A stretch of DNA of 37,471 bases from Thermoguttaceae bacterium (GTDB lineage: Bacteria > Planctomycetota > Planctomycetia > Pirellulales > Thermoguttaceae), in NCBI GenBank assembly GCA_017441605.1, contig JAFRXD010000048.1, positions 1 to 37,471 of the forward strand, in the 5' to 3' direction. The position numbers were made by a program, and so were the translations under genes. The notes beneath the pieces are model-generated. The model ran no database searches. It was given only the letters and a program-made list of their open reading frames with translations, and was not told the DNA's origin. Positions 7,755 through 18,800 of the stretch are shown here, in pieces. The stretch's first letter is position 1. Every line of letters starts with the position of its first letter.

Positions 7755-10700
7755 CTAGAGCGCGACGAACTCCCATTCGCCGTTCTCGCCGAGACGGTAT
7801 TCGACCGCGGTCGCCCCGACCTTTTCCGACGGCGCGGTCCAGCGATCCAAACGCCCCGTCGTTGGGTTATAGACGCGAAGTTCGTATTCCATTTGGGACG
7901 GGACGGTCGTCTTAATCGTCAAGGTTTTGTCGGATTCGCTCCAAGTTTCTCGCTCGACTTCCAAAACGCCTTGGGTTATGTGCCGAGACGAGCTCAGCAA
8001 AACCGGTCGTTTCCCGACGGGGCGTATCGCCAAGACTTTGCAACTCTCCTTGTTCAGCGTTGTTTTGAGAACCTCGAACGGTTCGACGAACTCGTTGTTC
8101 CAAAAGTCGTAGGCGACGTACTTTTCGATTTTCTCGCCGTTTTCGTCGACCAAAGGCAGACCGAGTTTTTCAGGGGCGAGTTCGAAAAGCTCCCCGTCGC
8201 CCCCGTTCCAATTGAAGAGCGCGACGACGTCGCGGCGAACCCCCGAGCGCTCGTCCGTCAGAAGCCAAACGCGCGCGAGATCGACGTCGAAGAGATCGAC
8301 CGGACGGACGTTTTTGCAACGATGATTCGGGATCGTCTTGCGAACGAGTTCGGTTCGCTCGGCGTCGTAGTCGGGAATCCAGTCGCTAAGAGCGTAGAGC
8401 TGCCCGGTAATCGACGCCCACGTCGCGGAGACTTGGGCTCGCTCGACCGGAATCGACGTTCTCGCGTAGACCGGATCCGGGTCGTTAAACCAGACCCGAC
8501 CGTTGTAGAAATAACGGTTCGTTCCTCGCCAAGGACCCGCGCAAACGCCGTTCCAACTCGCGCCGTTGTCCGGACCGACCCGCATCGCGTCGACGAGTCC
8601 GTAAGAGGATGCGAGGACCCGCATGTTTTGAGAGACGTTGCAGCCTAAAATGAAGGCGTCGTTCGCGGTCTTGCGAACCAGTTCCATACCGAGACGATAA
8701 TTTTCGACGTTCGTTCGCGAGGGATCCGCGAAGATTTGCGAGCCCATATCGTCGGGAACGTACTCGTCGTTAACGTACAGTTGCTCCAAAGCGCCTCCGA
8801 CCCAGAGACCGTCGAGTTTGAGGAACTTGTAGTTCCATTCGTTCGCGACGCGTCCCACGACGCTTTCGATGTATTCGAGGGTTTTGGGATTGGACGTGTC
8901 GAGCGAGGTTCCGCCCCAGAACGTCTCGTAGGGCGCGCCCTTTTTCTGGTCAATATTGGAATATCGTCTTTCGTTTTTCTTTCCGGGCTCGGGGTAATCG
9001 ATCGCGCTTCTGACGAACAAGTCTTGTTTGTCCGCCCAGTACGGATCGTCGGAGTTTCCCGAGAAGGGCATAAGCCAAACGCCCGCGATTAAGTTGTTGT
9101 CGTTAAGAAATTTCGAAGTTGCGGGCATCCCGGACGCGTAGCGACCGTTAGGATTGTGCGCGGTGAAATTCTTGTTGGGACCGTTTTTCGAGGCGCCAAG
9201 TTGCCAGCCGTCGTCGATTTGAACGTATTGGAATCCAAAGTCCCCGAATTTCTCGACGATCGATTTCGTCAGTTCCTTGATCGCGTTCTCGTCGCAACAG
9301 CCTCCGTTTTTGTCGGAGTACCAAGTGCAGTAGCCGTTGAGCGCGTTCGTTTTGAGCTCGATGGCATAGTGATCGGCGATCGCGTCCGCGTAGTTCTCAA
9401 GTCCGATTCGGCAATCGTCGAAAGCGCCCAAGACGAAGCGCTCCGAAAGAAAGCGACCTTTGTTTTCATAGGCGCCGAAGTCGAGTCTCGGAATCAACAG
9501 GGGATTTCCCTCGTTCGATTTTTCGGAGCGAACGACTCCGCCCGACTTTTCGCTCGTGATCCAACCTCCGACGACGCCCGCGCGCGTCGCGGGGTCGACG
9601 ATCGCGAGGAACGCGTAGCTCCCTTTATGCCCGTCGATTGCTTTTAAGCCCGCCGTGCCGAACGCTTTGAGAGAGTCGATTCTCGACGCGTCAAATTTGA
9701 GAAGTTCCCAAACGAGCGGTTCTTCGTTTTTAAGCGTCGCGTTTTTGGGGGCGACGTAGTCGAGCGCGACGAATCCGCGCTCGTCGACCGCCTTCGAAAA
9801 AACGACGACCCATCCCGACTTCAAACCGAGGAAAAGCTCTTGATCGACCGGCGCGCCGGCGGCGGAGGGCGCCGAGCGCTTCGCGACAAAATCGATCGAA
9901 TCGAGTTCTGCCGAAGTCTGCGCGAACGGCTCGCCTTGGGCGCTCGAGCTCAGCGAGAGAACGAATTTGCCGTCGACGGCGCGAGTCGCTATCGAAGTCG
10001 AGCCCAAGGATATCGCGTTTTCCGCCTTTGGATCGAGAGTTGGAATCGATCCCGCCTCGCGCGAGTCCGCTCCCGTTCCGAGCGCGAAGAGGAGAGGCTT
10101 AAGCTCGCTCGTCTCCGTCTCGGAGAGTTCAATTTCTTTCTTGATCGATTCGGAAATGAGCGGAATCAAGAGTTTTTCGGCTTCGCGCGTAAGATGAAGT
10201 CTGTCTTTTTGAAAGAGTTCCTCGCGTCCCGCGCCCTTTTCGTCGGAGGTCGCGGCGGCGAAGTCGACGTAGAACATTTGGGGATCTTGATCGACCAACT
10301 CTTTGACGTCGGCGTTGAATTTGCGAAAATCGCTCCAGTTCTTTTCGCGAACCGGCGGCATGTGCAGGGCGCAGAAGTGGATCGTCAGTTTGGGATTGAC
10401 GTCTCGCATTTTCGCGACGAATTTCTTGAAGTTCTCGAGCGTCTCCTCTTCCGACTTTCCGGAGGCTATATCGTTGCAACCGCAGAAGAAGACGATTCGA
10501 CTCGGCTTGCGTTCGACGAGGACTCGGTCGCAGGCGAAATTAAGCCAATCGACGATTTGCGAACCGCCAAATCCCCGATTGACCGCTTTGAACTCTTTAA
10601 AATCCTCGGGGATTTCTTTCCAAATGGTGAACGTCGAACTGCCGACGAAATAAGTCGCGTCGGCGGGGGGCGGATTGTCGGCGACTTCCTTCTCGAAACG

Positions 10701-10814
10701 TTGCATATCCTTCTCGTATGGCGTTTCCGCTAAGATCGCGGTCGAGAGCGCCCCGAAAAAAAATGCCGCAAAGAAGAGCGTTGCCGCTGGAAGCGCGCGG
10801 AATGGTCGTTTCAT
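7755..10814 (-). CDS. Secreted fusion: SGNH/GDSL esterase plus clan GH-D alpha-galactosidase-like glycosidase
   Basis: The product has 1019 residues with a signal peptide (1-29, cleavage near AILAE). Residues about 50-225 form an SGNH hydrolase: Ser60 in VGSST, the block II Gly in RGFGGS (81-85), Asn114 in GCND, and D204-x2-H207 in DRLHL. Residues 240-480 look like a beta-sandwich. Residues about 485-800 form a GH36/GH27-like TIM barrel with QIDDGWQLG (532-540), the likely nucleophile Asp668 in LKLDG and the likely acid/base Asp749 in GPDNG. A C-terminal beta domain follows. The combination suggests removal of an acyl group and of alpha-galactosyl (or a related) residue from one polysaccharide. 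GGAG lies 6 nt before the ATG, which supports the start. The exact GH family needs a profile search. Confidence 0.8.
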   Translation of the reverse strand: MKRPFRALPAATLFFAAFFFGALSTAILAETPYEKDMQRFEKEVADNPPPADATYFVGSSTFTIWKEIPEDFKEFKAVNRGFGGSQIVDWLNFACDRVLVERKPSRIVFFCGCNDIASGKSEEETLENFKKFVAKMRDVNPKLTIHFCALHMPPVREKNWSDFRKFNADVKELVDQDPQMFYVDFAAATSDEKGAGREELFQKDRLHLTREAEKLLIPLISESIKKEIELSETETSELKPLLFALGTGADSREAGSIPTLDPKAENAISLGSTSIATRAVDGKFVLSLSSSAQGEPFAQTSAELDSIDFVAKRSAPSAAGAPVDQELFLGLKSGWVVVFSKAVDERGFVALDYVAPKNATLKNEEPLVWELLKFDASRIDSLKAFGTAGLKAIDGHKGSYAFLAIVDPATRAGVVGGWITSEKSGGVVRSEKSNEGNPLLIPRLDFGAYENKGRFLSERFVLGAFDDCRIGLENYADAIADHYAIELKTNALNGYCTWYSDKNGGCCDENAIKELTKSIVEKFGDFGFQYVQIDDGWQLGASKNGPNKNFTAHNPNGRYASGMPATSKFLNDNNLIAGVWLMPFSGNSDDPYWADKQDLFVRSAIDYPEPGKKNERRYSNIDQKKGAPYETFWGGTSLDTSNPKTLEYIESVVGRVANEWNYKFLKLDGLWVGGALEQLYVNDEYVPDDMGSQIFADPSRTNVENYRLGMELVRKTANDAFILGCNVSQNMRVLASSYGLVDAMRVGPDNGASWNGVCAGPWRGTNRYFYNGRVWFNDPDPVYARTSIPVERAQVSATWASITGQLYALSDWIPDYDAERTELVRKTIPNHRCKNVRPVDLFDVDLARVWLLTDERSGVRRDVVALFNWNGGDGELFELAPEKLGLPLVDENGEKIEKYVAYDFWNNEFVEPFEVLKTTLNKESCKVLAIRPVGKRPVLLSSSRHITQGVLEVERETWSESDKTLTIKTTVPSQMEYELRVYNPTTGRLDRWTAPSEKVGATAVEYRLGENGEWEFVAL

Positions 10815-10841
10815 ATGTACTCCGAGAATTATGGCGTGAGA

Positions 10842-10882
10842 ACAAAAAACGAGCGTCGAAATTCGTTCGGCTTTCGACGCTC
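10842..10882 (-). terminator. Intrinsic terminator of the MoxR gene
   Basis: An 11-bp perfect stem (10851-10861 with 10872-10882) has a T run on the minus strand (10845-10850). It lies between the MoxR stop and the start of the next leftward gene. Confidence 0.75.
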
Positions 10883-10947
10883 TTTAACGCTCGCGATGTT
10901 CGGCGATCGAGAAACGTCGCGAAAAACGAAAGAGAGGGAACCTTGCG

Positions 10948-12045
10948 CTACATTCTTGGCGCGGGGGTCGCGCGGACGAGCGCCGCTAGGATTTCGTCGG
11001 AGGTTCGTCCTTCGATTTCCGCCTCCGGAGAGAGACAGACGCGATGCCGCAACGCGGGGGCGGCTATCTTCGCAACGTCGTCGGGGGTCGCGAAACCGCG
11101 ACCTTGGAAAACGGCGAGCGTTCGCGCCCCTTGAACGAGCGCGAGACCGGCGCGAGGAGACGCCCCGAACGCGAGGCGTGGGAACGAGCGCGTCGCGCGA
11201 ACGATTTTGTTGATATAGTCGAACAACTGCGGCGCGACGTAAACGTCGTTGATTAACTTGCGCGCCTCGATGATCTCGCTCGCCGAAAGAACCGGTTGAA
11301 CCGCGTCGAGTTTCTCTCGGACGCCTATGTGTTTGCCGTGATCTTCGAGGATCTTGAGCTCCTCTTGTTCGCTCGGGTAGTCCGCGAGCAATTTGAACAT
11401 AAAGCGGTCGACTTGCGCCTCCGGCAAACGATACGTGCCTTCCGACTCGATCGGATTTTGCGTCGCGATCACGAAGAACGGGGACGGCAGAACGTGCGTC
11501 TGACCGTCGACCGTCGCCGCGCCTTCTTGCATCGCTTCGAGCAGCGCCGAGTGCGTCTTGGCCGGCGCGCGGTTAATTTCGTCCGCGAGAAGAATCTGAG
11601 CGAAGATTGGACCCGGGCGGAAGTTGAACTCCTGCGTCCTCATATCGAAGACCGGCGCTCCGACCACGTCCGAAGGCATTAAGTCGGGCGTGAATTGAAC
11701 GCGCCCAAATTGGCAACCTAGCGCTCGTCCGAGCGCGGACGCGAAGAGCGTTTTGCCCAAACCGGGAACGCTTTCGACTAGGACGTGACCGCCCGAGAAG
11801 AGCGCGACTAGCGCCCCCAAAACGAGCTCGCGCTGTCCGACGAACACTTTGCTCAGTTCGCGATCGATATCTGTATATATTTTGTGGAAACGATCTTTGA
11901 CTTCGCTCGGGAGATCCAGCCTGGTCGGGGGAAGCGCGAGCCCCTCGTCAAGAGACGGCGCGGGCGAACTCGTGTGTCCCTCGTCGGCATTTTCAGGAAC
12001 GGCGCCGACGGCGGAATCGACGTTTTCGTTAAAGGAATCGGTCAT
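10948..12045 (-). CDS. MoxR-family AAA+ ATPase
   Basis: This is a 365-residue chaperone-like ATPase. Walker A is VPGLGKT (93-99), Walker B is LLADE (152-156), sensor 1 is the Asn in ATQNP (about 197), and an AAA lid follows to the end. MoxR proteins help mature metal-, VWA- or envelope-linked proteins and usually lie beside DUF58 and VWA genes. Those partners are absent here, so the client is unknown. The first 45 residues are low-complexity and acidic. It has its own promoter-like sequence and terminator, so it looks monocistronic. Confidence 0.9.
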   Translation of the reverse strand: MTDSFNENVDSAVGAVPENADEGHTSSPAPSLDEGLALPPTRLDLPSEVKDRFHKIYTDIDRELSKVFVGQRELVLGALVALFSGGHVLVESVPGLGKTLFASALGRALGCQFGRVQFTPDLMPSDVVGAPVFDMRTQEFNFRPGPIFAQILLADEINRAPAKTHSALLEAMQEGAATVDGQTHVLPSPFFVIATQNPIESEGTYRLPEAQVDRFMFKLLADYPSEQEELKILEDHGKHIGVREKLDAVQPVLSASEIIEARKLINDVYVAPQLFDYINKIVRATRSFPRLAFGASPRAGLALVQGARTLAVFQGRGFATPDDVAKIAAPALRHRVCLSPEAEIEGRTSDEILAALVRATPAPRM

Positions 12046-12110
12046 TGGGGCGCTCTAATTGGGAATGGGGCGTTCGGACAAAACGCCGAGTTCTTTCGGC
12101 GAGACTTCCT

Positions 12111-12121
12111 CGAGTATACAC
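12111..12121 (-). promoter_or_regulatory. Extended -10 promoter element of the MoxR gene
   Basis: On the minus strand TG-T-TATACT (-10 at 12118-12113) lies about 68 nt before the MoxR start, downstream of an A/T-rich tract. No clear -35 sits at the usual distance, as expected for an extended -10 promoter. Prediction only. Confidence 0.4.
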
Positions 12122-12208
12122 AATTTTTTTTCAATTTGAGCGCCCGGAAGATTTTTTTTGCGCAAAGATTTTCGAGAACTCTCGTCCTCGTTTCAAGAAT
12201 CGACGGCG

Positions 12209-15200
12209 CTATTCGACGACGTAAGCCTCTATGTCGTCGAGATACGTTTCCCCGCAACCGGAGAATTCGAATCGGATTCTCATCGAGCCCTCGCTGGTCG
12301 CGAGTCGATAGAACGCGAACCGTTTCCAATCGCTCGCCTTCTTAAATCGCAGCGCCAGCGCGCGACCTCCTTGGTCGTCGAACACCGTCGCGCCGTCGAC
12401 CGAATTGGTCAAATCGTTCGGGATTTTGATCCAACCTTGAACGCAGATTAGTTGGCCCACTCTTGTCGGAAAACTCTTTTCCACGACCAAAACGGGACAC
12501 TCGACCTCTTCGGGGGCGCGACCCTCGATTTCCGGCGCGACTCGAACGCAAAGGCCTCGGTCGCCGGAGCGCGCCGCCTTCGCGTCGAAAATTATATCGC
12601 CGGTAAGATTGGCGGATTTTCTTTGATAAAATCGCCAGCCTTTGTCGGTCGCGGCTCCGACGCTTTCCATGTCTCCCGCCTCGATTAGGTTGCCTCCGCT
12701 TGGGCGGAGTTTGCCGCTCGTCAACTTCTTGTACAGTTCCAAGTACGCCGGCGCGTCGTAGAAATTGGTCGACAACGGCGTTACCGGTCGCGCGATTTCC
12801 GTCTTCGTGGCTTGGCTCCAAAACGAGCGCTCTAGTTCTCTTATCTCCCGGGTCGCGCGCTCCGCTTCAAAATACGCTTGCGAGACGTCTCCGCGTCGAA
12901 GCGATTTTTCCGCGTCGTCGAGCCTTTCGAGCGCCCCGTCGACCACCGCGCCGTAAGCGGGCGCTTTGGGCGATATCTCGGCGGCGTCCCCGCGCGATTC
13001 GATATATTTGAGCGCGTAGGCGGTCTCCTCGAACATATCGACTCTCTTGCGCGCGAGATTGATCGCTATTTCCGCGATCCGTTTACCGTAGGCGAGCGCT
13101 CGCTCGGAGACTTTTTGACTCAGGGCGTCGGATCTCGCGTAGAAGAGGAGCGAATTCATCGAACCGTCCTCCAAAGAGAAGAAACTGCCTCCCGCTTTTC
13201 GTTTTGACGGGATCTTTCTCAACGCGCCGGGGGCGAGCAAGTCCGGCGAACTGCTTTCCGGAACGGGAACCGTTCCCTCCAAATCGGGGGCGGCGTCCCG
13301 TCCCATCGCGTACTGATTGTCGGGGGACGTCGAGACGGGGGCGAGAAGCGCGGCTCGATCCGCTTGAAGTAAAATCGCGCTCAGTTCATTTTCCGACGTC
13401 GGCAAGAGTTTCCGTTCCGCTTTTCCTAGCGCGACCCACGGAAGGAGAAATTGAAGTTCCAAATTGATCGCTTCGAGGGCCTTGGCCCGATATTGAGCGC
13501 TTCGATCCTTTGCGTCGAGCGGGGAGTGGGAATCGAAAAAGAGACCCCTGCATCCCGCGCGCAGCGAAAGGCGAACGCACTGGCGCATTTGTTCGTAGGA
13601 GACGAGACCCGGAGCTTCGACCGCCCCGTTGAAATACGCCCTCTGCAATTCCGCGCTTTGGGCGGGTTGCGTTTGGATTTGATTCCAAAACGCGACCGCG
13701 TTTAAGTTCGCCAAGTTTTGATAATTGATCAACCAGTCGCCGTAGTCGTTCAAGTCGAGCGAGGTCAGGAGCGGACTTCGGTTCAGAAGAACGACGTCGA
13801 GTTTTGCGCTTCCCTCGACGTACTCCTTGAGACCGTTGTAGACCGAACCGACGAGCGGACGGTGGTACTTCTGATCGAGTCGCCTGATTTTATCGATGGA
13901 GTCTCTATTTAAATCCAAATCCTCGAAACTCAGATCCGAACCTATGTTCCACATTAACACCGAATCGTAAGCCGAGCCCACCGCAGTTGGCGACGGCTCC
14001 GCCGCGCCCGGAGGCGTCCCCTCGCTCTCGGAACCTTCGAGCGCGGCTTGGAATTGCGCGTCCTCGACGAATTGACCGACGACGGGCGGTTTGGCGATTA
14101 GCCAGATTCCCGTCTCGGTCGCCTCTGCCAGCTGATCCACCGAGGCGGGCTCTTCGAGCCAGATCGCGTTGAAGCCTAGTTTTTTTAGAAACGAGAAGGG
14201 TTCGCCGTTGTATTTAATCGCCCTAATGGAGAAAACTCGATTATCGGGGGTCGTCAGATTCCCGTTTTCGAGGCGAACGTTCGGAATCATTTTTTCGCTT
14301 TCGCGAAAAAAACCGCTTTCGGCGGCTAGCGCGGAGGAGGGAAGCGTGCCGCTTCCGGAGACCAGCGCGCTCGACGGCTGGAGTACCAAATAGTCGGCTC
14401 CCTCGGGCTCGTTCTCGGCGGACGGCGCGTATTCGAACGCGGCCGGCGCCGCGCGGCCGGGGTCGCTCGAAGCCGACTCGTTGAGAGCGGTTTGACCTAT
14501 GCGCCCGGAACCCGAAATTTCAGCTGGAATAGAGAGTTCGGCGCGCGAGTTTTGCGCGAGCGCGACGCCCGGTTGTTGGTAATCGTCGCTAGAAGGTAAA
14601 AAGAGCGCGGATTCGGCGAAATCGTAGTCGCGTCCAACCAACTCGAAAGCGGAGCCGAACCCTTGAGTTTTGCGAGCGGGGCGGGAATCGTTCGCGACCG
14701 AAGCGCTCGCGTTGAACTCCAGCGGTTTTCTCTTATTTTTCTCCGCCAAATCCTGGTCGATTCCAAACGGCTCTTTGCCGTAAACGTCGTCTTCGTCCGG
14801 ATCGTCCTCCCAAAAAATGGGGGTTTGAGAGAGCTTTAATCGACAGCTTAGGAGATTGATCGGCTCAAATTTTGCGTTTCGCTCGGTTCGCAGGAGCGTC
14901 TCGACGTCGGAGCCCACGTGCTCCGCGATTTCCAAATCGTCGATCCAGAGCGAGTAACGACCGTATCGCGCTTCCGAGATCAGCAATATCTGCCTGACGT
15001 AGGCGCGGCTGGTATCGACCGGTAATTTGTGCTCCCCGCGAACCGCTTGCGCGGTTTCTTCGAGCGCTTTGTCGAGTCCTTGCGAAAATCCAAGTCGCGT
15101 CCATTCGCCGGGGCGTTTGTACGAGGAACCCGCGACAATCGCTTGCAACGGTTCGCCCGTGTCGGGACGGAGAACGTTCGGAAAGACGACGAGCGCCGCC

Positions 15201-15595
15201 AGCGCGACTCCCGGACGGTCCGAGCGCGTCCAAACCGTTGGCGAGGTTCCCTCGTAAAGGCAAGGATAGTCGACGTAGTGACCAAAGACGACGACGCCGG
15301 GCTCCTCCGCTTCGTATTGAATAAACTCGGAGCGCGAACCGCTTCGACTCTCGTTGTCGACCCGCTTGTGCGCCAAAATCTCTACGGAACCGTCCCGATA
15401 GACGTGTCGCCAACTTACCCCGGAAGATTCGAACGTCTCCTTCCACGCGGTTTCGTCGCTAGACCTTTCCAGGCCCGAATCGTCGAGAAGATACCCGGAA
15501 AAACCGGCGGGTTTGTCTTGCGCTGCCCCCGTTGTCGCGAAAAGAACGACAATAAACGCGACAAATCGCGACAAGCGCTTCGACTCGCTTTTCAT
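12209..15595 (-). CDS. Large secreted protein of unknown function, TIM-barrel-like centre and C-terminal jelly-roll-like domain
   Basis: It has 1128 residues from ATG 15595 (MKSESKRLSRFVAFIVVLFATTGAAQ, a signal peptide). In-frame ATGs exist 5 and 17 codons upstream, and no start has a strong ribosome site. Residues about 30-250 are beta-rich and include YSLWIDDLEI, like a binding domain. A disordered stretch of about 200 residues follows. A region with TIM-barrel features comes next (VFSIRAIKYNGEPFSFLKKLGFNAIWL, LMWNIGSDL, GCRGLFFDSHSPL), then helices with EAERATREIRELERSF, and finally a carbohydrate-binding-like domain (ETYLDDIEAYVVE). The barrel resembles glycosidases, but no catalytic acid pair is evident. 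The start is the least certain part. Confidence 0.7.
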   Translation of the reverse strand: MKSESKRLSRFVAFIVVLFATTGAAQDKPAGFSGYLLDDSGLERSSDETAWKETFESSGVSWRHVYRDGSVEILAHKRVDNESRSGSRSEFIQYEAEEPGVVVFGHYVDYPCLYEGTSPTVWTRSDRPGVALAALVVFPNVLRPDTGEPLQAIVAGSSYKRPGEWTRLGFSQGLDKALEETAQAVRGEHKLPVDTSRAYVRQILLISEARYGRYSLWIDDLEIAEHVGSDVETLLRTERNAKFEPINLLSCRLKLSQTPIFWEDDPDEDDVYGKEPFGIDQDLAEKNKRKPLEFNASASVANDSRPARKTQGFGSAFELVGRDYDFAESALFLPSSDDYQQPGVALAQNSRAELSIPAEISGSGRIGQTALNESASSDPGRAAPAAFEYAPSAENEPEGADYLVLQPSSALVSGSGTLPSSALAAESGFFRESEKMIPNVRLENGNLTTPDNRVFSIRAIKYNGEPFSFLKKLGFNAIWLEEPASVDQLAEATETGIWLIAKPPVVGQFVEDAQFQAALEGSESEGTPPGAAEPSPTAVGSAYDSVLMWNIGSDLSFEDLDLNRDSIDKIRRLDQKYHRPLVGSVYNGLKEYVEGSAKLDVVLLNRSPLLTSLDLNDYGDWLINYQNLANLNAVAFWNQIQTQPAQSAELQRAYFNGAVEAPGLVSYEQMRQCVRLSLRAGCRGLFFDSHSPLDAKDRSAQYRAKALEAINLELQFLLPWVALGKAERKLLPTSENELSAILLQADRAALLAPVSTSPDNQYAMGRDAAPDLEGTVPVPESSSPDLLAPGALRKIPSKRKAGGSFFSLEDGSMNSLLFYARSDALSQKVSERALAYGKRIAEIAINLARKRVDMFEETAYALKYIESRGDAAEISPKAPAYGAVVDGALERLDDAEKSLRRGDVSQAYFEAERATREIRELERSFWSQATKTEIARPVTPLSTNFYDAPAYLELYKKLTSGKLRPSGGNLIEAGDMESVGAATDKGWRFYQRKSANLTGDIIFDAKAARSGDRGLCVRVAPEIEGRAPEEVECPVLVVEKSFPTRVGQLICVQGWIKIPNDLTNSVDGATVFDDQGGRALALRFKKASDWKRFAFYRLATSEGSMRIRFEFSGCGETYLDDIEAYVVE

Positions 15596-15726
15596 ATTGG
15601 ACGGCGGCATAACGTATTCGCGGCGCGGGGAACGAGGGAAATCCAAAACGATTCGGGATTGTAGCCTATTCCCGGACGAGCGACAAGGGCGTTTTTGCCG
15701 GCGATTGTTCGCTATTCGCGTCCGTC

Positions 15727-15763
15727 AATATAAATAAAAAGAAGGCGAAAGGCTTTCGCCTTC
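15727..15763 (-). terminator. Intrinsic terminator of the secretin gene
   Basis: A perfect 10-bp stem (15741-15750 with 15754-15763) and 3-nt loop are followed on the minus strand by TTTTTATTTATATTG. It lies about 75 bp past the secretin stop. Confidence 0.75.
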
Positions 15764-15839
15764 CGCCCTCTCAGTTTGTCTTTTCGACGCCTAGAAAGCG
15801 CCCTTGCGCGTTCTCGCTAGGAGAACCTTAGGGAGGAGC

Positions 15840-18800
15840 TTATTTGGCGGCGTTGACGCCGGTGGCGTACTCTTCCTCTTCCTCTTGGATGATGATGCGC
15901 GGGGTAACCGTCATCAACATGCTCGTGGTCTCGCGACCGATGGAGCTGTTGGAGAAGAGTCTCTTGATGTACGGGATCTTGCTGAGGATCGGGACGCCGC
16001 CTTCGTTACGACCTTCGGAGAGCCGCTTGATGCCGCCGAGCAGGGCGGTGCCGCCGTCCGGAACGTTGACCGTCGTGTAGACGGAGAAGCTGGAGGTGAC
16101 GGGCTCTTGGATCGTCGTGCCTTGGCTGACGACTTCGGCGTTGTTGTTGGTGGTTCTCTCGTCCGTGATGCTTTCGAGCAGACTGCTGCCTTTGCTGGCG
16201 CTGGTACTGTTGGTCGCGACGGAGTCGGAACCTTCAAACTTGAACGTGCGGTCGTTGTCGGTGATCTTGCAGAAGAACGGGACAACCGTCATGCGGACGT
16301 ACTTGCGGTCGGGCGAGGCGGTCGCTTGGACGGTCATGAATTGACCTTCGTTGATGACCGTCATGACCGGCTGTTGCGCGACGGCGAAGTCGCCGACCAC
16401 CGGGATGACCGTGCTGACGTACGGCACGCTCGTGAAGTCCATGATGCTCGCTGTTTGCCCGTTGAACATCGTAACCTTCGGCGCTTGCAGGACGTTGGTG
16501 CGGGAGTCGGACTCCGCCGCGCTGACAAAGAAGTAGGACTCAATGTCGGACAGGATGGCGAATCCAAGTTGCGCTCCAACGGACGGGTCGTAGTTGCCGA
16601 ATTGCGGAACCGCGAGGCCGTAGCTGTTTTGCGAGAAGTTGATGTTCAGGTTGTCGGTGTAGGGCTGACCGGTCGCGTCGCCCGAGTAAATTCCGTACAC
16701 GCCCTTCTTGTTGGGGACGTAGGTGCCGTTGTCGTCGTCGTAGTCGGCGGAGGAACCGTTCGCCGCTTTGAACGAGAGGTTCATGTTCACGCCGATTCTC
16801 TCGAAGTACTCGTCGCTGATCGTGATGAAGCGAACTTCAACCGCGACTTGCAGGTCGTTGAGCGCTCGGAGTTTTTCGAGGAGTTCCGCGATCTCTTCGT
16901 GGTTCTCTTCCGTTTGACGAATCGCCAAGGTGTTGTTCAGGGAGAAGAACTGAGGATCGCCGACCGCGTCCCAAGTTTCCTCGTCGCCAACGACCGTCGT
17001 GATGAGTTCGATGAGCTCGCTCGGGTCGTTCATGCCGCCGCCTTGTCCGGTCGTAATAGGAGCGGAACCGCCGCTCGACTGGATTTGCGCCGCGATATTG
17101 GGCGAGAGGAGCGTGGAGTTCGAACCGATGACGTTCGAGCCAAGGCCCGCGATCGTGCTCGCCGAACCGCTGACTCCGCGGCCCGCCGCTTGGTTGTAAG
17201 CGCGAGTGTAACCGGCTTCCATCGAGAGCGGGGAGACGACGCTGCCGAAGTTCGGGACGCCGATGACCAGGTCGGCCACCGGATAGTACTTGACGACCGT
17301 TTTACCCGAGCGCTTGTTGGCTCCGGTGATCGTCAGAACTTCGTCTTCGACGATGTACGAAAGGTTGTAGGGAGCGAGGACGTGCTTCAGGTAGTTCTTC
17401 AGCTTGATATTGCTGAAGTCCGTCGCGACCGTCATGTCGCTCGAGATTCCTTGCTCGGCGATCGCCGCTTCGTCGACCATAATATTGATCTCGGCGTTCT
17501 TGCGAATGAAATCGACGACGACGTCGAGAGGGGTCGGTTGATCGAACGGCAACGAAATTTGCATTTCGAGCTTGCGAAGGATTTCGAGATCCGCTTCGGA
17601 GCGAGTGTCCTCGGGATTGAGGGCGGTTCGCTTGTTGGCGCGGCTCAAAATATTGGCGTCGAAGGCGATCGGATTATCGTCGTCAACCGGCGAGAACGCC
17701 GCGCGCTCGACGTCGTTGAACGTCGCGAGAACGCGCTCGTTCTTGGTTTCGCGCAACTGATTGTTGAAGGCGACCTGACCGCCGAGTAGCGCCTTTTGGT
17801 ACATTTGGATCGCGACCACGTCGTCGCGAGAGTAATCGCGCGCTTTCTTCGCCAGCAATTTGGCCTCGTCGTAGCGCCCTTCTTCCATCAGGTCGTTGAA
17901 TTTCTCGACGTCCTGAGCGAGACGGTTTTGCATATCGAGTTCGGCTTGGCGCTTTTGGCGCATATATTCGTTGACGTCGCGGTTCTGCGCGGCGACGGCG
18001 ATGCGAGCGCCATTGACGTCGATGAACTTCTCCGTGTCGGCGACCGCCATATCGACGGAGTAGTTGAAGTGCGCTTTTAGCGACGCGTCGAGCGAAGACT
18101 CGTCGATTTCCTTGCGGAGTTGCTTGAGGTCCGCGAGCGCTTCTTTAGGAGCGGATTCGCGAACTTGGTTTTGCTTCGCGATAAAGGCGGCGACGTCGTT
18201 TTGAATCGCCTCGGGAGATTGCGTCAAATCGACTCCCGTTTCGGAGACGACCGCTTCGGGCATAGCCGCGACCGGATTGTTCAGCGCGGCGATTTGATCG
18301 TTAATGTGACGAATCGTGCCTTGATCGAGTTCCGAGGAGTAGCGAAGCGCGTCGCGGTAGTTGGTCAGCGCGAGCTCTTTGTCTCCCTTCGCGGCGGCGT
18401 CGTCGGCCTCTTGGACGTAGAGGTAGCCCGCGCTCTCGCCTTGAGAAACGCCCGGAACCGTCGCTTGGACGAGACGAACGTTGGCGTTCTGCGAACGAGC
18501 GGTCGCGAGGTCGCGGAGGAATTGTTCGGGCGAATCGCCGCCGACGAACGCGTTCTCGGGAACGCCGCGGCTTTGGAGTTCGCGAACCATCGCTTCCGCG
18601 CGCTCGGTTTGACCGGCCGCCAGCAACGCGCGAGCTTCTTTAAGTTGCGACTGAATCGCCGCGACTTGGCGCTTGGCCGCCTCGGACATGCCGGCGAGGG
18701 GCGCCGAATTCAGCGACGAGGACTTGGCGGCGAGCCGATCGTCGGCGATGCGAGCGCCAACGGAGTCGACGTCCATCTTGCGTCCGACCGTCGCCACGTC

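Noticed and set aside
15804..17789. Plus-strand frame of 661 codons
   Set aside because: It is antisense to the secretin, with Arg/Val/Asp-rich composition typical of shadow frames in this GC-rich genome.
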